52,607 bases of DNA from Candidatus Berkelbacteria bacterium (GCA_026397235.1 JAPLVG010000027.1:1-52607); one strand, 5' to 3'; shown: positions 16,289-23,671, numbered from the stretch's first letter. The notes: a model not told the origin generated them from the letters alone. Program-made: numbers and translations.

Positions 16289-16317
16289 ATATTAGCATAT
16301 ACTAGTTTTTTTGTCAA
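16289..16317 (-). promoter_or_regulatory. Promoter of the cysS-dusB structured RNA
   Basis: On the minus strand: TTGACA (16317-16312), 17-nt spacer, TAATAT (16294-16289), with ATGC before the -10 box. Confidence 0.88.
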
Positions 16318-16341
16318 GGATTTTTTGGTATATATTATTTT

Positions 16342-16412
16342 GTCATTTCGACCGAAGCGGAGAAATCTAAACAATTTGTAAGATCTCTCGACGATGCTCG
16401 AGATGACAGAAT
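16342..16412. repeat. REP-like palindrome before dusB
   Basis: GTCATTTCGACCGAAGCGGAG and its inverted partner CTCGACGATGCTCGAGATGAC around a short A/T centre. Confidence 0.75.
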
Positions 16413-16419
16413 ATAAAGA

Positions 16420-16448
16420 TTGATAAAACTATAAAATTGATATAAAAT
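16420..16448 (+). promoter_or_regulatory. Promoter of dusB
   Basis: TTGATA (16420-16425), 17-nt spacer, TAAAAT (16443-16448). The ATG is 9 nt beyond the -10 box, so the mRNA is leaderless or nearly so. Confidence 0.6.
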
Positions 16449-16457
16449 ATCCAAGAT

Positions 16458-17423
16458 ATGAAAAATTGTTGGATTGATATTAAGAAGCCGATACTTATGT
16501 TGTCGCCAATGGCCGGATATACCGATTCGGCTTTTCGTATTATTTGCAAACAGCAAGGCGCGGATTTGCTGATAACTGAATTAATTTCCGCAGACGCAAT
16601 TGCCCATTGGGCAAAAAAAACAGCTGATATAAAAAATACTCCGACATATAAACTGATGGAATTTCAAAAAGCGGAGATGCCAATTATAGTTCAGCTTTTT
16701 GGCAAACATCCAGAAAAGTTCGCGATTGCCGCCAAGTGGATTGAGGAGAATTTGAAGCCAGCAGGTATCGATATTAATATGGGCTGCCCGGCTAAAAAGG
16801 TTGTTAAATCAGATCACGGAGCTACTTTATTGCGTGACCAAGAGCGGGGAGTCGAAGTGGTACGAGCCGTTCGAGCTGCAACCAAATTACCACTTTCAGT
16901 AAAAACTAGGCTCGGCTGGGAGAGTGATGATGAAATTTTAGAGTTTGCGCCAAAACTAATTGCGGCTGGAGTTGATGCCTTAATTATCCACGGCAGGACT
17001 TACAAAGATGGGTTTAGCAACACTGCTCGATGGGACAACATTTATAAACTCAAAGCTCAAAACTCAAATGTCAAAATTATAGGAAATGGAGATATTAAAG
17101 ATCAAAAAGATATTGAAGAAAAACTTAACAACTTAGACGGTATTGCAATTGGTCGTGGAACAGTTGGCAATCCATTTATTTTTAATAAATTATTCGAAAA
17201 ATTATCCGATAGTGAAAAACTTGCGATTAAAAAACAGGCGATTTTGGAGCATGCCAAACTGTCTTGCGAGTTAAAGGGAGAAAAGGGGATTATCGAACTT
17301 CGAAAACATTTATTGGCGTATTTTAAAGGACACCCGCGAGCAAAAGAGTTGCGAAAAATGTTTGTAGCGGTAAAAAATATTGAAGATGTGAAATCCATGT
17401 TGGCGGCTATTGACACAGAGTGA
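16458..17423 (+). CDS. dusB: tRNA-dihydrouridine synthase (DusB-like)
   Basis: FMN-dependent TIM-barrel enzyme that reduces uridines in the tRNA D-loop. It is 321 aa. Family marks are LMLSPMAGYTDSAFRIICK, IVQLFGKHPEKF, the catalytic-Cys motif IDINMGCPAKKVVKS, PLSVKTRLGWESDDEIL, DALIIHGRT, IIGNGDI and GIAIGRGTVGNPFIF. There is no ribosome site. Its last codons contain the -35 and -10 boxes that I assign to the next operon. Confidence 0.94.
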   Translation: MKNCWIDIKKPILMLSPMAGYTDSAFRIICKQQGADLLITELISADAIAHWAKKTADIKNTPTYKLMEFQKAEMPIIVQLFGKHPEKFAIAAKWIEENLKPAGIDINMGCPAKKVVKSDHGATLLRDQERGVEVVRAVRAATKLPLSVKTRLGWESDDEILEFAPKLIAAGVDALIIHGRTYKDGFSNTARWDNIYKLKAQNSNVKIIGNGDIKDQKDIEEKLNNLDGIAIGRGTVGNPFIFNKLFEKLSDSEKLAIKKQAILEHAKLSCELKGEKGIIELRKHLLAYFKGHPRAKELRKMFVAVKNIEDVKSMLAAIDTE

Positions 17424-17438
17424 AAAAAGTGCTAAGCT
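17410..17438 (+). promoter_or_regulatory. Promoter of the secreted-protein operon, inside the dusB end
   Basis: TTGACA (17410-17415), 17-nt spacer, TAAGCT (17433-17438), with TGC before the -10 box. It covers the last codons and stop of dusB. It is the best match between dusB and 17752, giving a leader of about 300 nt. Confidence 0.6.
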
Positions 17439-17465
17439 GATTTTGTTCAAGGAAAGGGGAAATAG

Positions 17466-17490
17466 AAAAGGAGAGGAATCTCCTTTTTTG
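17466..17490 (+). terminator. Early terminator: end of dusB or attenuator
   Basis: Stem AAGGAGA / TCTCCTT plus a T-run. It lies about 20 nt after the predicted start from the 17410 promoter, so it may end dusB transcripts, attenuate the operon, or both. Confidence 0.75.
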
Positions 17491-17751
17491 TATAACTGGA
17501 GCGTATATTCTGACTTGTAGGCGGAAGTATAGCTGGGATTTAGGGACCTATGGGTGAAAGGATTTTAAACTAGCGGCATTTCGATCCCATAAACAATGTG
17601 GGTCAGCCACGAAGTTGCCTTTTGCTTCTCTCCTTTTTCCTGGCTAGACTTGTGCCTATTTTCGTAGGAAGATAGGTGATGTACGCGAAAAAACACCTCC
17701 CTTGTGTGGAGGTAATAGTATCGCCCACAAGGGCAGAATGAGGTGACGCTT
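17491..17751 (+). promoter_or_regulatory. Structured leader with alternative hairpins at the ribosome site
   Basis: The last part can fold two ways. Hairpin A pairs ACCTCC (17695-17700) with GGAGGT (17708-17713). Hairpin B pairs CCCTTGTG (17699-17706) with CACAAGGG (17726-17733) and CACCT (17694-17698) with AGGTG (17741-17745), the ribosome site of the gene at 17752. A and B exclude each other. Upstream, 17520-17640 shows further pairing (TGGGAT/ATCCCA, GCGGCA/GTTGCC). I do not recognise it as a known riboswitch. Regulation is inference. Confidence 0.5.
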
Positions 17752-18819
17752 ATGCGTTACAAGGTTTGGTTGTTGATGGTTGTTGTGTTGATGGTCGTCG
17801 CCACAACGATGGCTTCGGCTGTGGACCTGGTGCCAACATTCCTCTTCTCTGTGCGAAACGGGGAGACGGACACGCGGTACCTGGTGAGATTCGTCGGGTC
17901 AAAGTCCGGAGAATTGTCTCCGGTTGGCAACACCCTACGGCCATTACCAGGTGAGACGGTTATCTGTCAGCTTTTGCAGGTGGATGCTGGTGTCCATATG
18001 TGTGGATTTAGTTTCCAGTACGCATGTGTGGCATTGCCACAGGCAAATCAGTGGCAGGCGCTGACTTCTGATGATACCTTTGGGTATGTCGGCGAGTTGG
18101 GGCAGTTTGCATTTGCACCCGGCGGGCTGGCAACTCCACTTCGTTTTCGCACGCTGGTGCGCAACGGAAAAAGTTGTGAAGTCCGGATTTTCGGCTTCAA
18201 GGAGCCGATCATCAATGGGTTGATGAATCTCTTTGGCATGTCCCATAAGGATCTTGTGGAGTATTCACTGCTCTACGTCGCTCCGCGCGACTACGAACGG
18301 AACACCGCGACTGCGGCCACGAAGATTGATGGTTCGCAGTTTGCCGACGCCAAAGCGACGACGGAAAATTTCCGCCGCACCGCCGAAGCGTTGAAGGCTG
18401 TTCAGTATCAGGTTGCCCAAAGTATCGGGCAGCTGAACCTCAATGATGCGGCGATCACCAAGGCACTGGAGTCTGAGACAGCGCGGAATAACGAGCAGGA
18501 TGCTCGCTTGACGCGCCTTGAGTCTTGGGCGCAGTCAGTTGCCGGTACCAAAGTCTTGGTGCCAACGACCACTGCAAGTGCTCACGAGAAGTTCAGTTGG
18601 CGGTTGGTTTTGCCAGCTGGACAATGGGGAATCACGACCGTGGTTGGTGGTCATGAAAGTAGTTTTGCCGGTCCCTATCACGGGACTGTCGAAATTCCTG
18701 ACATGGTTGCCGGCGAAGTCGTTGTCCAACTGTTCAACAGGCAGAAAACAACGGACTGGCGGAGCTTTATGCTCACCGCGTCTCGTACGGTAAAGTTCAA
18801 CGAAATGGAGGTGCGCTAA
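17752..18819 (+). CDS. Secreted hypothetical protein with coiled coil
   Basis: 355 aa. The signal peptide MRYKVWLLMVVVLMVVATTMASA is probably cut after ASA (about residue 23). The mature part has a beta-rich N-terminal half with paired cysteines, and a coiled-coil-like stretch at about 200-260 (AEALKAVQYQVAQSIGQLNLND, NEQDARLTRLESWAQS). The C-terminal beta domain contains SWRLVLPAGQWGITTVVGG. I chose the ATG at 17752 over the GTG at 17743, which lies within the AGGTGA ribosome site. Codons are GC-rich (CTG, GTG, ACC), unlike the flanking genes. It is not recognised as a known family. It is probably cell-surface or exported, made together with the next gene. Confidence 0.8.
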   Translation: MRYKVWLLMVVVLMVVATTMASAVDLVPTFLFSVRNGETDTRYLVRFVGSKSGELSPVGNTLRPLPGETVICQLLQVDAGVHMCGFSFQYACVALPQANQWQALTSDDTFGYVGELGQFAFAPGGLATPLRFRTLVRNGKSCEVRIFGFKEPIINGLMNLFGMSHKDLVEYSLLYVAPRDYERNTATAATKIDGSQFADAKATTENFRRTAEALKAVQYQVAQSIGQLNLNDAAITKALESETARNNEQDARLTRLESWAQSVAGTKVLVPTTTASAHEKFSWRLVLPAGQWGITTVVGGHESSFAGPYHGTVEIPDMVAGEVVVQLFNRQKTTDWRSFMLTASRTVKFNEMEVR

Positions 18820-18820
18820 G

Positions 18821-19540
18821 ATGAAAATGCGCATCTTGGTAGTCGTAGTTCTGGTAATGCTCTGCGCCGCAGTTTGGGCACAGGGTGTGCCAGTTCAGCA
18901 GGAGAACACCACCGTCTTGCAGACCGAGACAACGGTGTTTCAGGGCCAGACACAGTTGTACATTGACTGGTCTCGCCAGCTGACTGATTGCGAGAACGCC
19001 TTTCTGGCGACAGTGCCGAAGGGCTGCGACGCCAGCGGTCAAAACTTCCGGGGTCTGATCGAGATCTGTTTCCGGACGAAGGTCGCCCACGCCGACTCGG
19101 CCCCACGGTATGGGTATGTCGACAGCAAGGGGATCTGCTACGATTACTCGTACTTCTGTCGACAATTGCAGTCGGCCGATGCCGGTCACGTCTCGAAGAC
19201 GGAAATTCCGGTGGCAACGTTGCCGGAGTTGGGCGAACTTGGCGAGGTTTCGCCGGTGGAAAAGCTGAGCTTAACGCCGGCGACACTGAAGGAAGTGACA
19301 CTTGACTTTTTGCCTCTGGAGGGCGGAAAAATCTGCACTTCAGTTGCATCACCGCCGTGTGGTGGGGCAATCGAACGGGGCAATCCCGCGAGCGAAGTGC
19401 GAGAGACAGTCGGTGCGCTGACGATTATTCCAGAGCGTATGCCGAAGCAACCGTGCCATCCAAAACCGCCGCCTCCGCCACCGCCTACTGGCTGCGATCC
19501 TGATGATTCTGCTCCGTTGCCGCCACCAGCCATCTGGTGA
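18821..19540 (+). CDS. Secreted Cys-containing, Pro-rich hypothetical protein
   Basis: 239 aa. The signal peptide MKMRILVVVVLVMLCAAVWAQ is followed by a Thr/Gln-rich stretch (ENTTVLQTETTVFQGQTQ). Next comes a region with about six cysteines (LTDCENAF, PKGCDASG, IEICFRT, GICYDYSYFCRQL) that could form disulfides. The end is Pro-rich (PKPPPPPPPTGCDPDD). It starts 1 nt after the previous stop. The ribosome site GGAGGTG is inside the end of the upstream gene. Same GC-rich codon use. The function is unknown; it is likely exported with its partner. Confidence 0.78.
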   Translation: MKMRILVVVVLVMLCAAVWAQGVPVQQENTTVLQTETTVFQGQTQLYIDWSRQLTDCENAFLATVPKGCDASGQNFRGLIEICFRTKVAHADSAPRYGYVDSKGICYDYSYFCRQLQSADAGHVSKTEIPVATLPELGELGEVSPVEKLSLTPATLKEVTLDFLPLEGGKICTSVASPPCGGAIERGNPASEVRETVGALTIIPERMPKQPCHPKPPPPPPPTGCDPDDSAPLPPPAIW

Positions 19541-19554
19541 CGACAAAGTTCCGA

Positions 19555-19590
19555 CTGGAGCGCGTGCAAATTGCGCGCTCCAGGTTTTAT
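19555..19590 (+). terminator. Terminator of the secreted-protein operon
   Basis: Stem CTGGAGCGCG / CGCGCTCCAG with a 9-nt loop, then GTTTTAT. A second hairpin CCAAGC/GCTTGG follows at 19591-19620. Confidence 0.9.
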
Positions 19591-19632
19591 CCAAGCTGAC
19601 AAAAAAAATTGCCGGCTTGGAATAAATGACCA

Positions 19633-19661
19633 TCGACAAACCATTAATTATTTGGTATATA
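19633..19661 (+). promoter_or_regulatory. Promoter of the LPRTG surface protein
   Basis: TCGACA (19633-19638), 17-nt spacer, TATATA (19656-19661). It gives a leader of about 55 nt ending in AAAGGGAG before the ATG. Confidence 0.6.
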
Positions 19662-19722
19662 TTAATAACTAATTCGAAACTTAAATCTCAAAAGTAAATA
19701 CTAATGAGAAAAAGGGAGAAAA

Positions 19723-21486
19723 ATGAACAAGTTCAAAAGTTTCTTAAAAAGAATCCAACCGAAGGCCAAGTATATACTTGGCGTTTTGGGAATCGCGGCA
19801 GTTGTTTCACAGGGAGCATTTGCTTTCAACAAACTTTCTGCTGCCGGTGCCAGCTTCAATTCTATGAGTGGTGATGCCCCAATTATTCAGGGTGCTAAAG
19901 CTCCAAGTACAAGTTGGACGCCGTATCCGATTGCCGGTACAACCAGCGATTTGTATCAGGGAATGATTTATTATCATAACTCTGGTGATGCGTCGGCTTT
20001 GAATACAAAAATCAAAGTTACCGGTTTAACCACAACCAAAAACAAAACTGCAACAATTGGTGCAGAAATTTCGGCTGACAATGCCCAAATGGTTTCAAAA
20101 ACAGTTGACTCCACAGGTCATATTATCGGATCGCCGAATTTGATCGTTAATCTTGACCAAGATGCAAACCTTGCCTTGGTTCCAGGCTCAGTTGTTTGGT
20201 ATCCTGGCGATGGCATTAATAAAGAATCGCGAATGATTCCTTCGACTTTGCCGAAGTTGTCAAATGGCGCAATTCAAACCGGTGATCAAATTACCAGTAC
20301 TGGAATTCATATTGGTGATGCCGATGGCCAAATTAAGGTTTGTTGGGAGTGGTCCGGCTATGTAACGTTTAAATTTACTGCAACACCGATTCCTGTTACT
20401 GCCCCTGCCTTGAATATTGAAAAAACAGTTCGCAATATTCCTGCCGTTGGTGATTCAGGTTATGTCGAACAGGTAAATGCCAACGCTAATGGAATAGTTG
20501 AATTTAAGGTTGCGGTTGATAACACTGGAACAGCAAATGCTGAAAATCTGATAATCAAAGATAAACTTCCGGCGGAATTAACACCTGTAGCCGACTCAAT
20601 GAAAATCTATAAAAACGGCAGCGCTGTTGCTGAAAATGTTTCTTCAGACAATGCTGATGCGGTTTTTCATAGCGGTTGGAATGTTGGCACGTTAGCTTCT
20701 GGAATTGCCAAGCATGATATTTTAACTTTCAGAGCCAGTGCTCCTGCTGCTATTTCTACTGATAACACTGGAATAGTTACTAATATTGCTTATGCCACAT
20801 CAGGATCACTTTCAGATTCTGATACCGCCAAAGTTAAATTAGTGGCGACTCCGGTGATAACTCCGACAGTAATCATTACTCGAAATAAGTCTGCGGAAAA
20901 TTTATCAACTGGTAAATTCGCAATACCATTTACAAATGCAAATGGTATTACAACCAAACTATTACAAGCCAAACCGGGTGATCTTATCGAATATACTTTA
21001 ACTACCGGAAATATCGGCACCGCTGCTGCTGAAGGATTTGTTGCTATAGATGGAATTAATGATATTTTGCAGGAAGCCACTTTTGATTCTGCTACTAATG
21101 GTGGTCATGTAGTAAATACTACTGAGATTGGCGATAATGCCAGACAGATTGTATTTAATCCAACTAGAATCGCTGCAGAAACATCGGTAATTGACACATT
21201 TAGGGTTCGGATCATGAATCAGTTACCGGCCAATCCGACAGTTGGCCATGATTATGATCACAAACTTTTTAATCTTTATGGTGATAGGGTTTTGGTTACA
21301 ATTTCAATCCCAACTCCGCCACCAGTCATCCCAATTCCCGTAACACCAGTTGTTGTTGTTTCAACTCCTGCAGTTGTTACTCCAACTACTTTGCCACGAA
21401 CCGGCGCAGATTCTACTTCAGTTGCTGCTATCATCTCAGTCTTGCTGGCTGGTGGCTCAATGTTAGTTGTTCGCAGATTTGTTTAA
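19723..21486 (+). CDS. Surface protein with DUF11-like repeats and LPRTG sorting signal
   Basis: 587 aa. The N-terminal signal ILGVLGIAAVVSQGAFA is behind a Lys-rich start. Then comes a beta-rich region. Two DUF11-like modules follow (APALNIEKTVRNI...VEFKVAVDNTGTANAENLIIKDKLPAELTPV, and KPGDLIEYTLTTGNIGTAAAEGFVAIDGINDILQ). A Pro/Val linker leads to LPRTG at about 557-561, a hydrophobic helix (VAAIISVLLAGGSMLVV) and the basic tail RRFV. This is the layout of a sortase substrate or a protein anchored by its C-terminus. No sortase gene is in the window. Codons are A/T-rich like the core genes. It probably decorates the cell surface. Confidence 0.88.
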   Translation: MNKFKSFLKRIQPKAKYILGVLGIAAVVSQGAFAFNKLSAAGASFNSMSGDAPIIQGAKAPSTSWTPYPIAGTTSDLYQGMIYYHNSGDASALNTKIKVTGLTTTKNKTATIGAEISADNAQMVSKTVDSTGHIIGSPNLIVNLDQDANLALVPGSVVWYPGDGINKESRMIPSTLPKLSNGAIQTGDQITSTGIHIGDADGQIKVCWEWSGYVTFKFTATPIPVTAPALNIEKTVRNIPAVGDSGYVEQVNANANGIVEFKVAVDNTGTANAENLIIKDKLPAELTPVADSMKIYKNGSAVAENVSSDNADAVFHSGWNVGTLASGIAKHDILTFRASAPAAISTDNTGIVTNIAYATSGSLSDSDTAKVKLVATPVITPTVIITRNKSAENLSTGKFAIPFTNANGITTKLLQAKPGDLIEYTLTTGNIGTAAAEGFVAIDGINDILQEATFDSATNGGHVVNTTEIGDNARQIVFNPTRIAAETSVIDTFRVRIMNQLPANPTVGHDYDHKLFNLYGDRVLVTISIPTPPPVIPIPVTPVVVVSTPAVVTPTTLPRTGADSTSVAAIISVLLAGGSMLVVRRFV

Positions 21487-21579
21487 CTTGTTTCATTGGA
21501 GTTCAAACTTTAGTTTGCGGTAATTATCCTCGGTACTTATAGGGAGCAAGATTAAGAGGGAATTGCCCTGTTGATATAG

Positions 21580-21613
21580 AAAAAGGCCCGTTGAAAAATC
21601 AGCGGGCTTTTTT
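21580..21613 (+). terminator. Terminator after the LPRTG gene
   Basis: Stem GCCCGTTGA / TCAGCGGGC (one G-T pair) flanked by A-run and T-run. Confidence 0.9.
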
Positions 21614-21621
21614 CGTGTTGA

Positions 21622-21745
21622 CTCGTCATTCCCGAGCAGTCGGGAATCCACTAATTTTTTAGCAACTGCTCACTCACTTTTGTCATTGCGCCTGCCCGCC
21701 TCTGGAGAAAGGAGCGACTGAGCGACGCGGCAATCTGTTTTTCCG
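21622..21745. repeat. REP-like repeats after the LPRTG gene
   Basis: Palindrome GTCATTCCCGAGCAGTCGGGAA followed by GTCATTGCGCCTGCCCGCC and GCGACGCGGCAATCTG units. Confidence 0.7.
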
Positions 21746-21769
21746 GGTTACAAAACATGGAGGCGTAAC

Positions 21770-21907
21770 ATGTTTGGGTCAAATTGGCAGGATCACGACG
21801 GTATTTTCACCGCCAAGGAGTTCGTCGAGGTATGTGAACTCCTCGGTGAAGATGATTGGAGCGGCCATCCCTGGCGGATTTTTTTATGCTTAAATCAAAC
21901 AGTTTAG
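21770..21907 (+). CDS. Possible 45-aa small protein or structured RNA
   Basis: ATG at 21770 with GGAGG 6 nt upstream encodes MFGSNWQDHDGIFTAKEFVE and ends CLNQTV; not recognised. The same DNA folds strongly (CACCG-AGGAGTTC with GAACTCCTCGGTG, 13 pairs). It ends in GCCA/TGGC plus a run of seven Ts at about 21870-21888, inside the ORF. It may therefore be a small structured RNA instead of a gene. No clear promoter was seen. Confidence 0.35.
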   Translation: MFGSNWQDHDGIFTAKEFVEVCELLGEDDWSGHPWRIFLCLNQTV

Positions 21908-21962
21908 GGCATAATTGCAAAATATTAATATACACCAAATTGGTTAATGATCATGAAATAAA

Positions 21963-22000
21963 CTCAACACTTCTGTAACGATCGCAACAAAAGTGTTGAG
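21963..22000. promoter_or_regulatory. 38-bp palindromic operator, copy 1
   Basis: Arms CTCAACACTT and AAGTGTTGAG flank TGTAACGATCGCAACA. The right arm overlaps the -35 box of the regulator gene at 22031. It is identical to copy 2 (22574-22611) but for one base. There is no T-tract, so a protein-binding site is more likely than a terminator. Confidence 0.75.
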
Positions 22001-22024
22001 AAAATATTCATCACATATTATAAT
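21996..22024 (+). promoter_or_regulatory. Leaderless promoter of the PaaX/Cas2-like regulator
   Basis: TTGAGA (21996-22001), 17-nt spacer, TATAAT (22019-22024). The ATG at 22031 is 6 nt beyond the -10 box, so transcription should start at or next to the start codon. Confidence 0.8.
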
Positions 22025-22030
22025 TATGGT

Positions 22031-22570
22031 ATGAGAAAGAAGAATCGTGAAAAAATTATCAACTTAACCACTGAGATATTAGAAGCTTTTTTGAGAGTTG
22101 GTGGCGCAGGGGCTCATGCTTTTCTCGATCAAAAAACGCTATACAGTGACTTAAATTCAAGAGGATACGATCGAGAAATAATATCAACCTATGTCAGGAG
22201 ATTGGTAAATTCTGGTCATCTTGAGGCAATTGAAGAGTCTGGCAAAAGGAGTGTCAGATTAACAAGAAAAGGTAAGGTCAAGCGACTTGAGAAGACAAAT
22301 GAAAGCTCAGCTGACGGCAAATGGCGGGTTATCTCATACGATATTCCGGATGATCGCAAGCCTCTTAGAATCGCGCTGACTCGTTCGCTTCGACGAATTG
22401 GGTACAAGCCGGTTCAGAAAAGTTTGTGGGTTTGTCCGTTTAATAAAGCAGATGAAATTGAAATTTTAATTTCCGAGCTTGGGATAAATATTTTTGTAGC
22501 TAATTTTAAGGTTGAGAGTAGTGACATCGAAGAGCATTTAAGAGAGCTATTCGATGATGAACTTGATTGA
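22031..22570 (+). CDS. PaaX-like regulator with C-terminal Cas2-like domain
   Basis: 179 aa. The N-terminal part reads as a winged helix (FLDQKTLYSDLNSRGYDREIISTYVRRLVNSGHLEAIEESGKRSVRLTRKG, about 36-85). The C-terminal part (GKWRVISYDIPDDRKPLRIALTRSLRRIGYKPVQKSLWVCPF, about 96-140) has the ferredoxin-like Cas2/PaaX central-domain signature. PaaX-type proteins are transcription factors. No CRISPR array or other cas gene lies in the window, so a regulator is far more likely than adaptation nuclease Cas2. The gene sits between two copies of a 38-bp palindrome, one over its own promoter and one just after its stop, ahead of prfB. Autoregulation plus control of prfB is my inference. Confidence 0.8.
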   Translation: MRKKNREKIINLTTEILEAFLRVGGAGAHAFLDQKTLYSDLNSRGYDREIISTYVRRLVNSGHLEAIEESGKRSVRLTRKGKVKRLEKTNESSADGKWRVISYDIPDDRKPLRIALTRSLRRIGYKPVQKSLWVCPFNKADEIEILISELGINIFVANFKVESSDIEEHLRELFDDELD

Positions 22571-22573
22571 AAA

Positions 22574-22611
22574 CTCAACACTTCTGTAACGATCGCTACA
22601 AAAGTGTTGAG
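22574..22611. promoter_or_regulatory. 38-bp palindromic operator, copy 2, upstream of prfB
   Basis: Same sequence as copy 1 apart from CGCTACA for CGCAACA, which makes the TGTA..CGATCG..TACA core more symmetric. It starts 4 nt after the regulator stop and is centred about 60 bp before the prfB ATG. Confidence 0.75.
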
Positions 22612-22638
22612 TATGAGGATGAAATTTCTTTTGCTACG

Positions 22639-22647
22639 TGGTAATAT
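22639..22647 (+). promoter_or_regulatory. Extended -10 promoter of prfB
   Basis: TGGTAATAT: TG then TAATAT (22642-22647), with no -35 match at 17 nt. The ATG is 6 nt further, so the mRNA is leaderless. Lack of a -35 box next to an upstream palindrome would fit activation. Confidence 0.55.
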
Positions 22648-22653
22648 AAAACC

Positions 22654-23661
22654 ATGGATATCAAGCAAAAACTTGAGGAGCTCAAGGCCGTTTTGAAAAT
22701 CGAAGACAAAGAAACCAGAATCGCTGAAATTGAGGAAGAGATGCAAGCGGAGGGTTTTTGGAATAAGCAAGAAACTGCTAACGAGCGAACGCAGGAATTG
22801 AAAAATTTGAAAACTGATGTGGATAAAATCAAAGAACTAGAAGAGTTGTCTGAAATGGCCGAAGGAGACGATGTTGCAGCCATTGAGGATGAGATTAAAA
22901 AATTAGAAGTATATACTTATTTTTCTGGTCGCTATGATGATCATTCGGCGATTATCAACTTCTATGCCGGTGCTGGTGGTGATGATGCGCAGGACTGGAC
23001 AGAAATGTTAATGCGGATGTACTTAAAATGGGCAGAGAATAATAACTACACAGTTAAAATTTTATCCGAATCTCGCGGCGGAATTGCTGGAATTAAATCA
23101 GCCACGTTGGAAATCGCTGGCTCATTTGCTTATGGAAAATTAAAGAAAGAGTCTGGTGTTCACCGTTTAGTCCGACTATCGCCGTTTAACGCCAAGGATT
23201 TGCGCCAAACATCCTTTTCTTTAGTTGAAGTTATGCCAAAAATCGAAAAAGAATCTGAACTTATTATCCCAGAATCTGATATTCGGATTGATGTTTACAG
23301 AGCTGGCGGCCATGGAGGGCAATCGGTAAATACTACAGATTCCGCTGTCCGAATAACGCATATACCAACGGGAATTGTTGCTCAGTCGCAAAATGAAAGA
23401 TCGCAGCTCCAGAACAAGCAAAATGCCATGAGTGTTATGCGAGCGCGGCTGGCAAAACTTTTGGAAGATCAGCACAAAGAAAAAATTGAAGAAATTCGCG
23501 GTGCTTCAGCCGAACCGGAGTGGGGAAGTCAAATTCGCTCGTACGTTTTGCATCCGTATAAATTGGTCAAAGATCACCGAACAGATTTTGAATCAAAAAA
23601 TCCCGATGCGGTTTTAGCTGGAAACTTGGATGGTTTTATTGAATCGGAAATCAGGTCATAA
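22654..23661 (+). CDS. prfB: Peptide chain release factor 2
   Basis: Reads UGA and UAA stop codons and releases the peptide. It is 335 aa. The GGQ motif is at 221-223 (AGGHGGQSVNTTDSAVRITHIPTGI) and the stop-codon motif SPF is in VRLSPFNAKDLRQTSF. The N-terminal domain is somewhat short. There is no internal frameshift site: the gene is in one frame from the ATG, unlike E. coli prfB, so it lacks the usual autoregulatory +1 shift. That makes transcriptional control through the palindrome upstream more plausible. Its presence supports UGA as a stop in this genome. Confidence 0.96.
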   Translation: MDIKQKLEELKAVLKIEDKETRIAEIEEEMQAEGFWNKQETANERTQELKNLKTDVDKIKELEELSEMAEGDDVAAIEDEIKKLEVYTYFSGRYDDHSAIINFYAGAGGDDAQDWTEMLMRMYLKWAENNNYTVKILSESRGGIAGIKSATLEIAGSFAYGKLKKESGVHRLVRLSPFNAKDLRQTSFSLVEVMPKIEKESELIIPESDIRIDVYRAGGHGGQSVNTTDSAVRITHIPTGIVAQSQNERSQLQNKQNAMSVMRARLAKLLEDQHKEKIEEIRGASAEPEWGSQIRSYVLHPYKLVKDHRTDFESKNPDAVLAGNLDGFIESEIRS

Positions 23662-23671
23662 GCGGAGGTAA

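Noticed and set aside
16104-16295. 63-aa plus-strand frame between cysS and dusB
   Set aside because: No ribosome site or promoter on +. The promoter, terminator and hairpins all point to a minus-strand RNA.
17491-17690. Known riboswitch, 6S RNA, SRP RNA or tmRNA in the dusB-downstream leader
   Set aside because: None of the conserved motifs I know for these was found by eye; left as unclassified.
18535-19644. Several long minus-strand frames opposite the secreted-protein operon
   Set aside because: GC-rich coding DNA opens reading frames on the other strand; none has a start signal or sensible protein pattern.
21963-22000. Terminator reading of the 38-bp palindrome
   Set aside because: No T-run follows either copy on either strand, and both copies sit at promoters.
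22031-22570. Cas2 as part of a CRISPR adaptation module
   Set aside because: The Cas2-like domain is behind a winged helix as in PaaX-type regulators, and there is no cas1, other cas gene or repeat-spacer array in the window.
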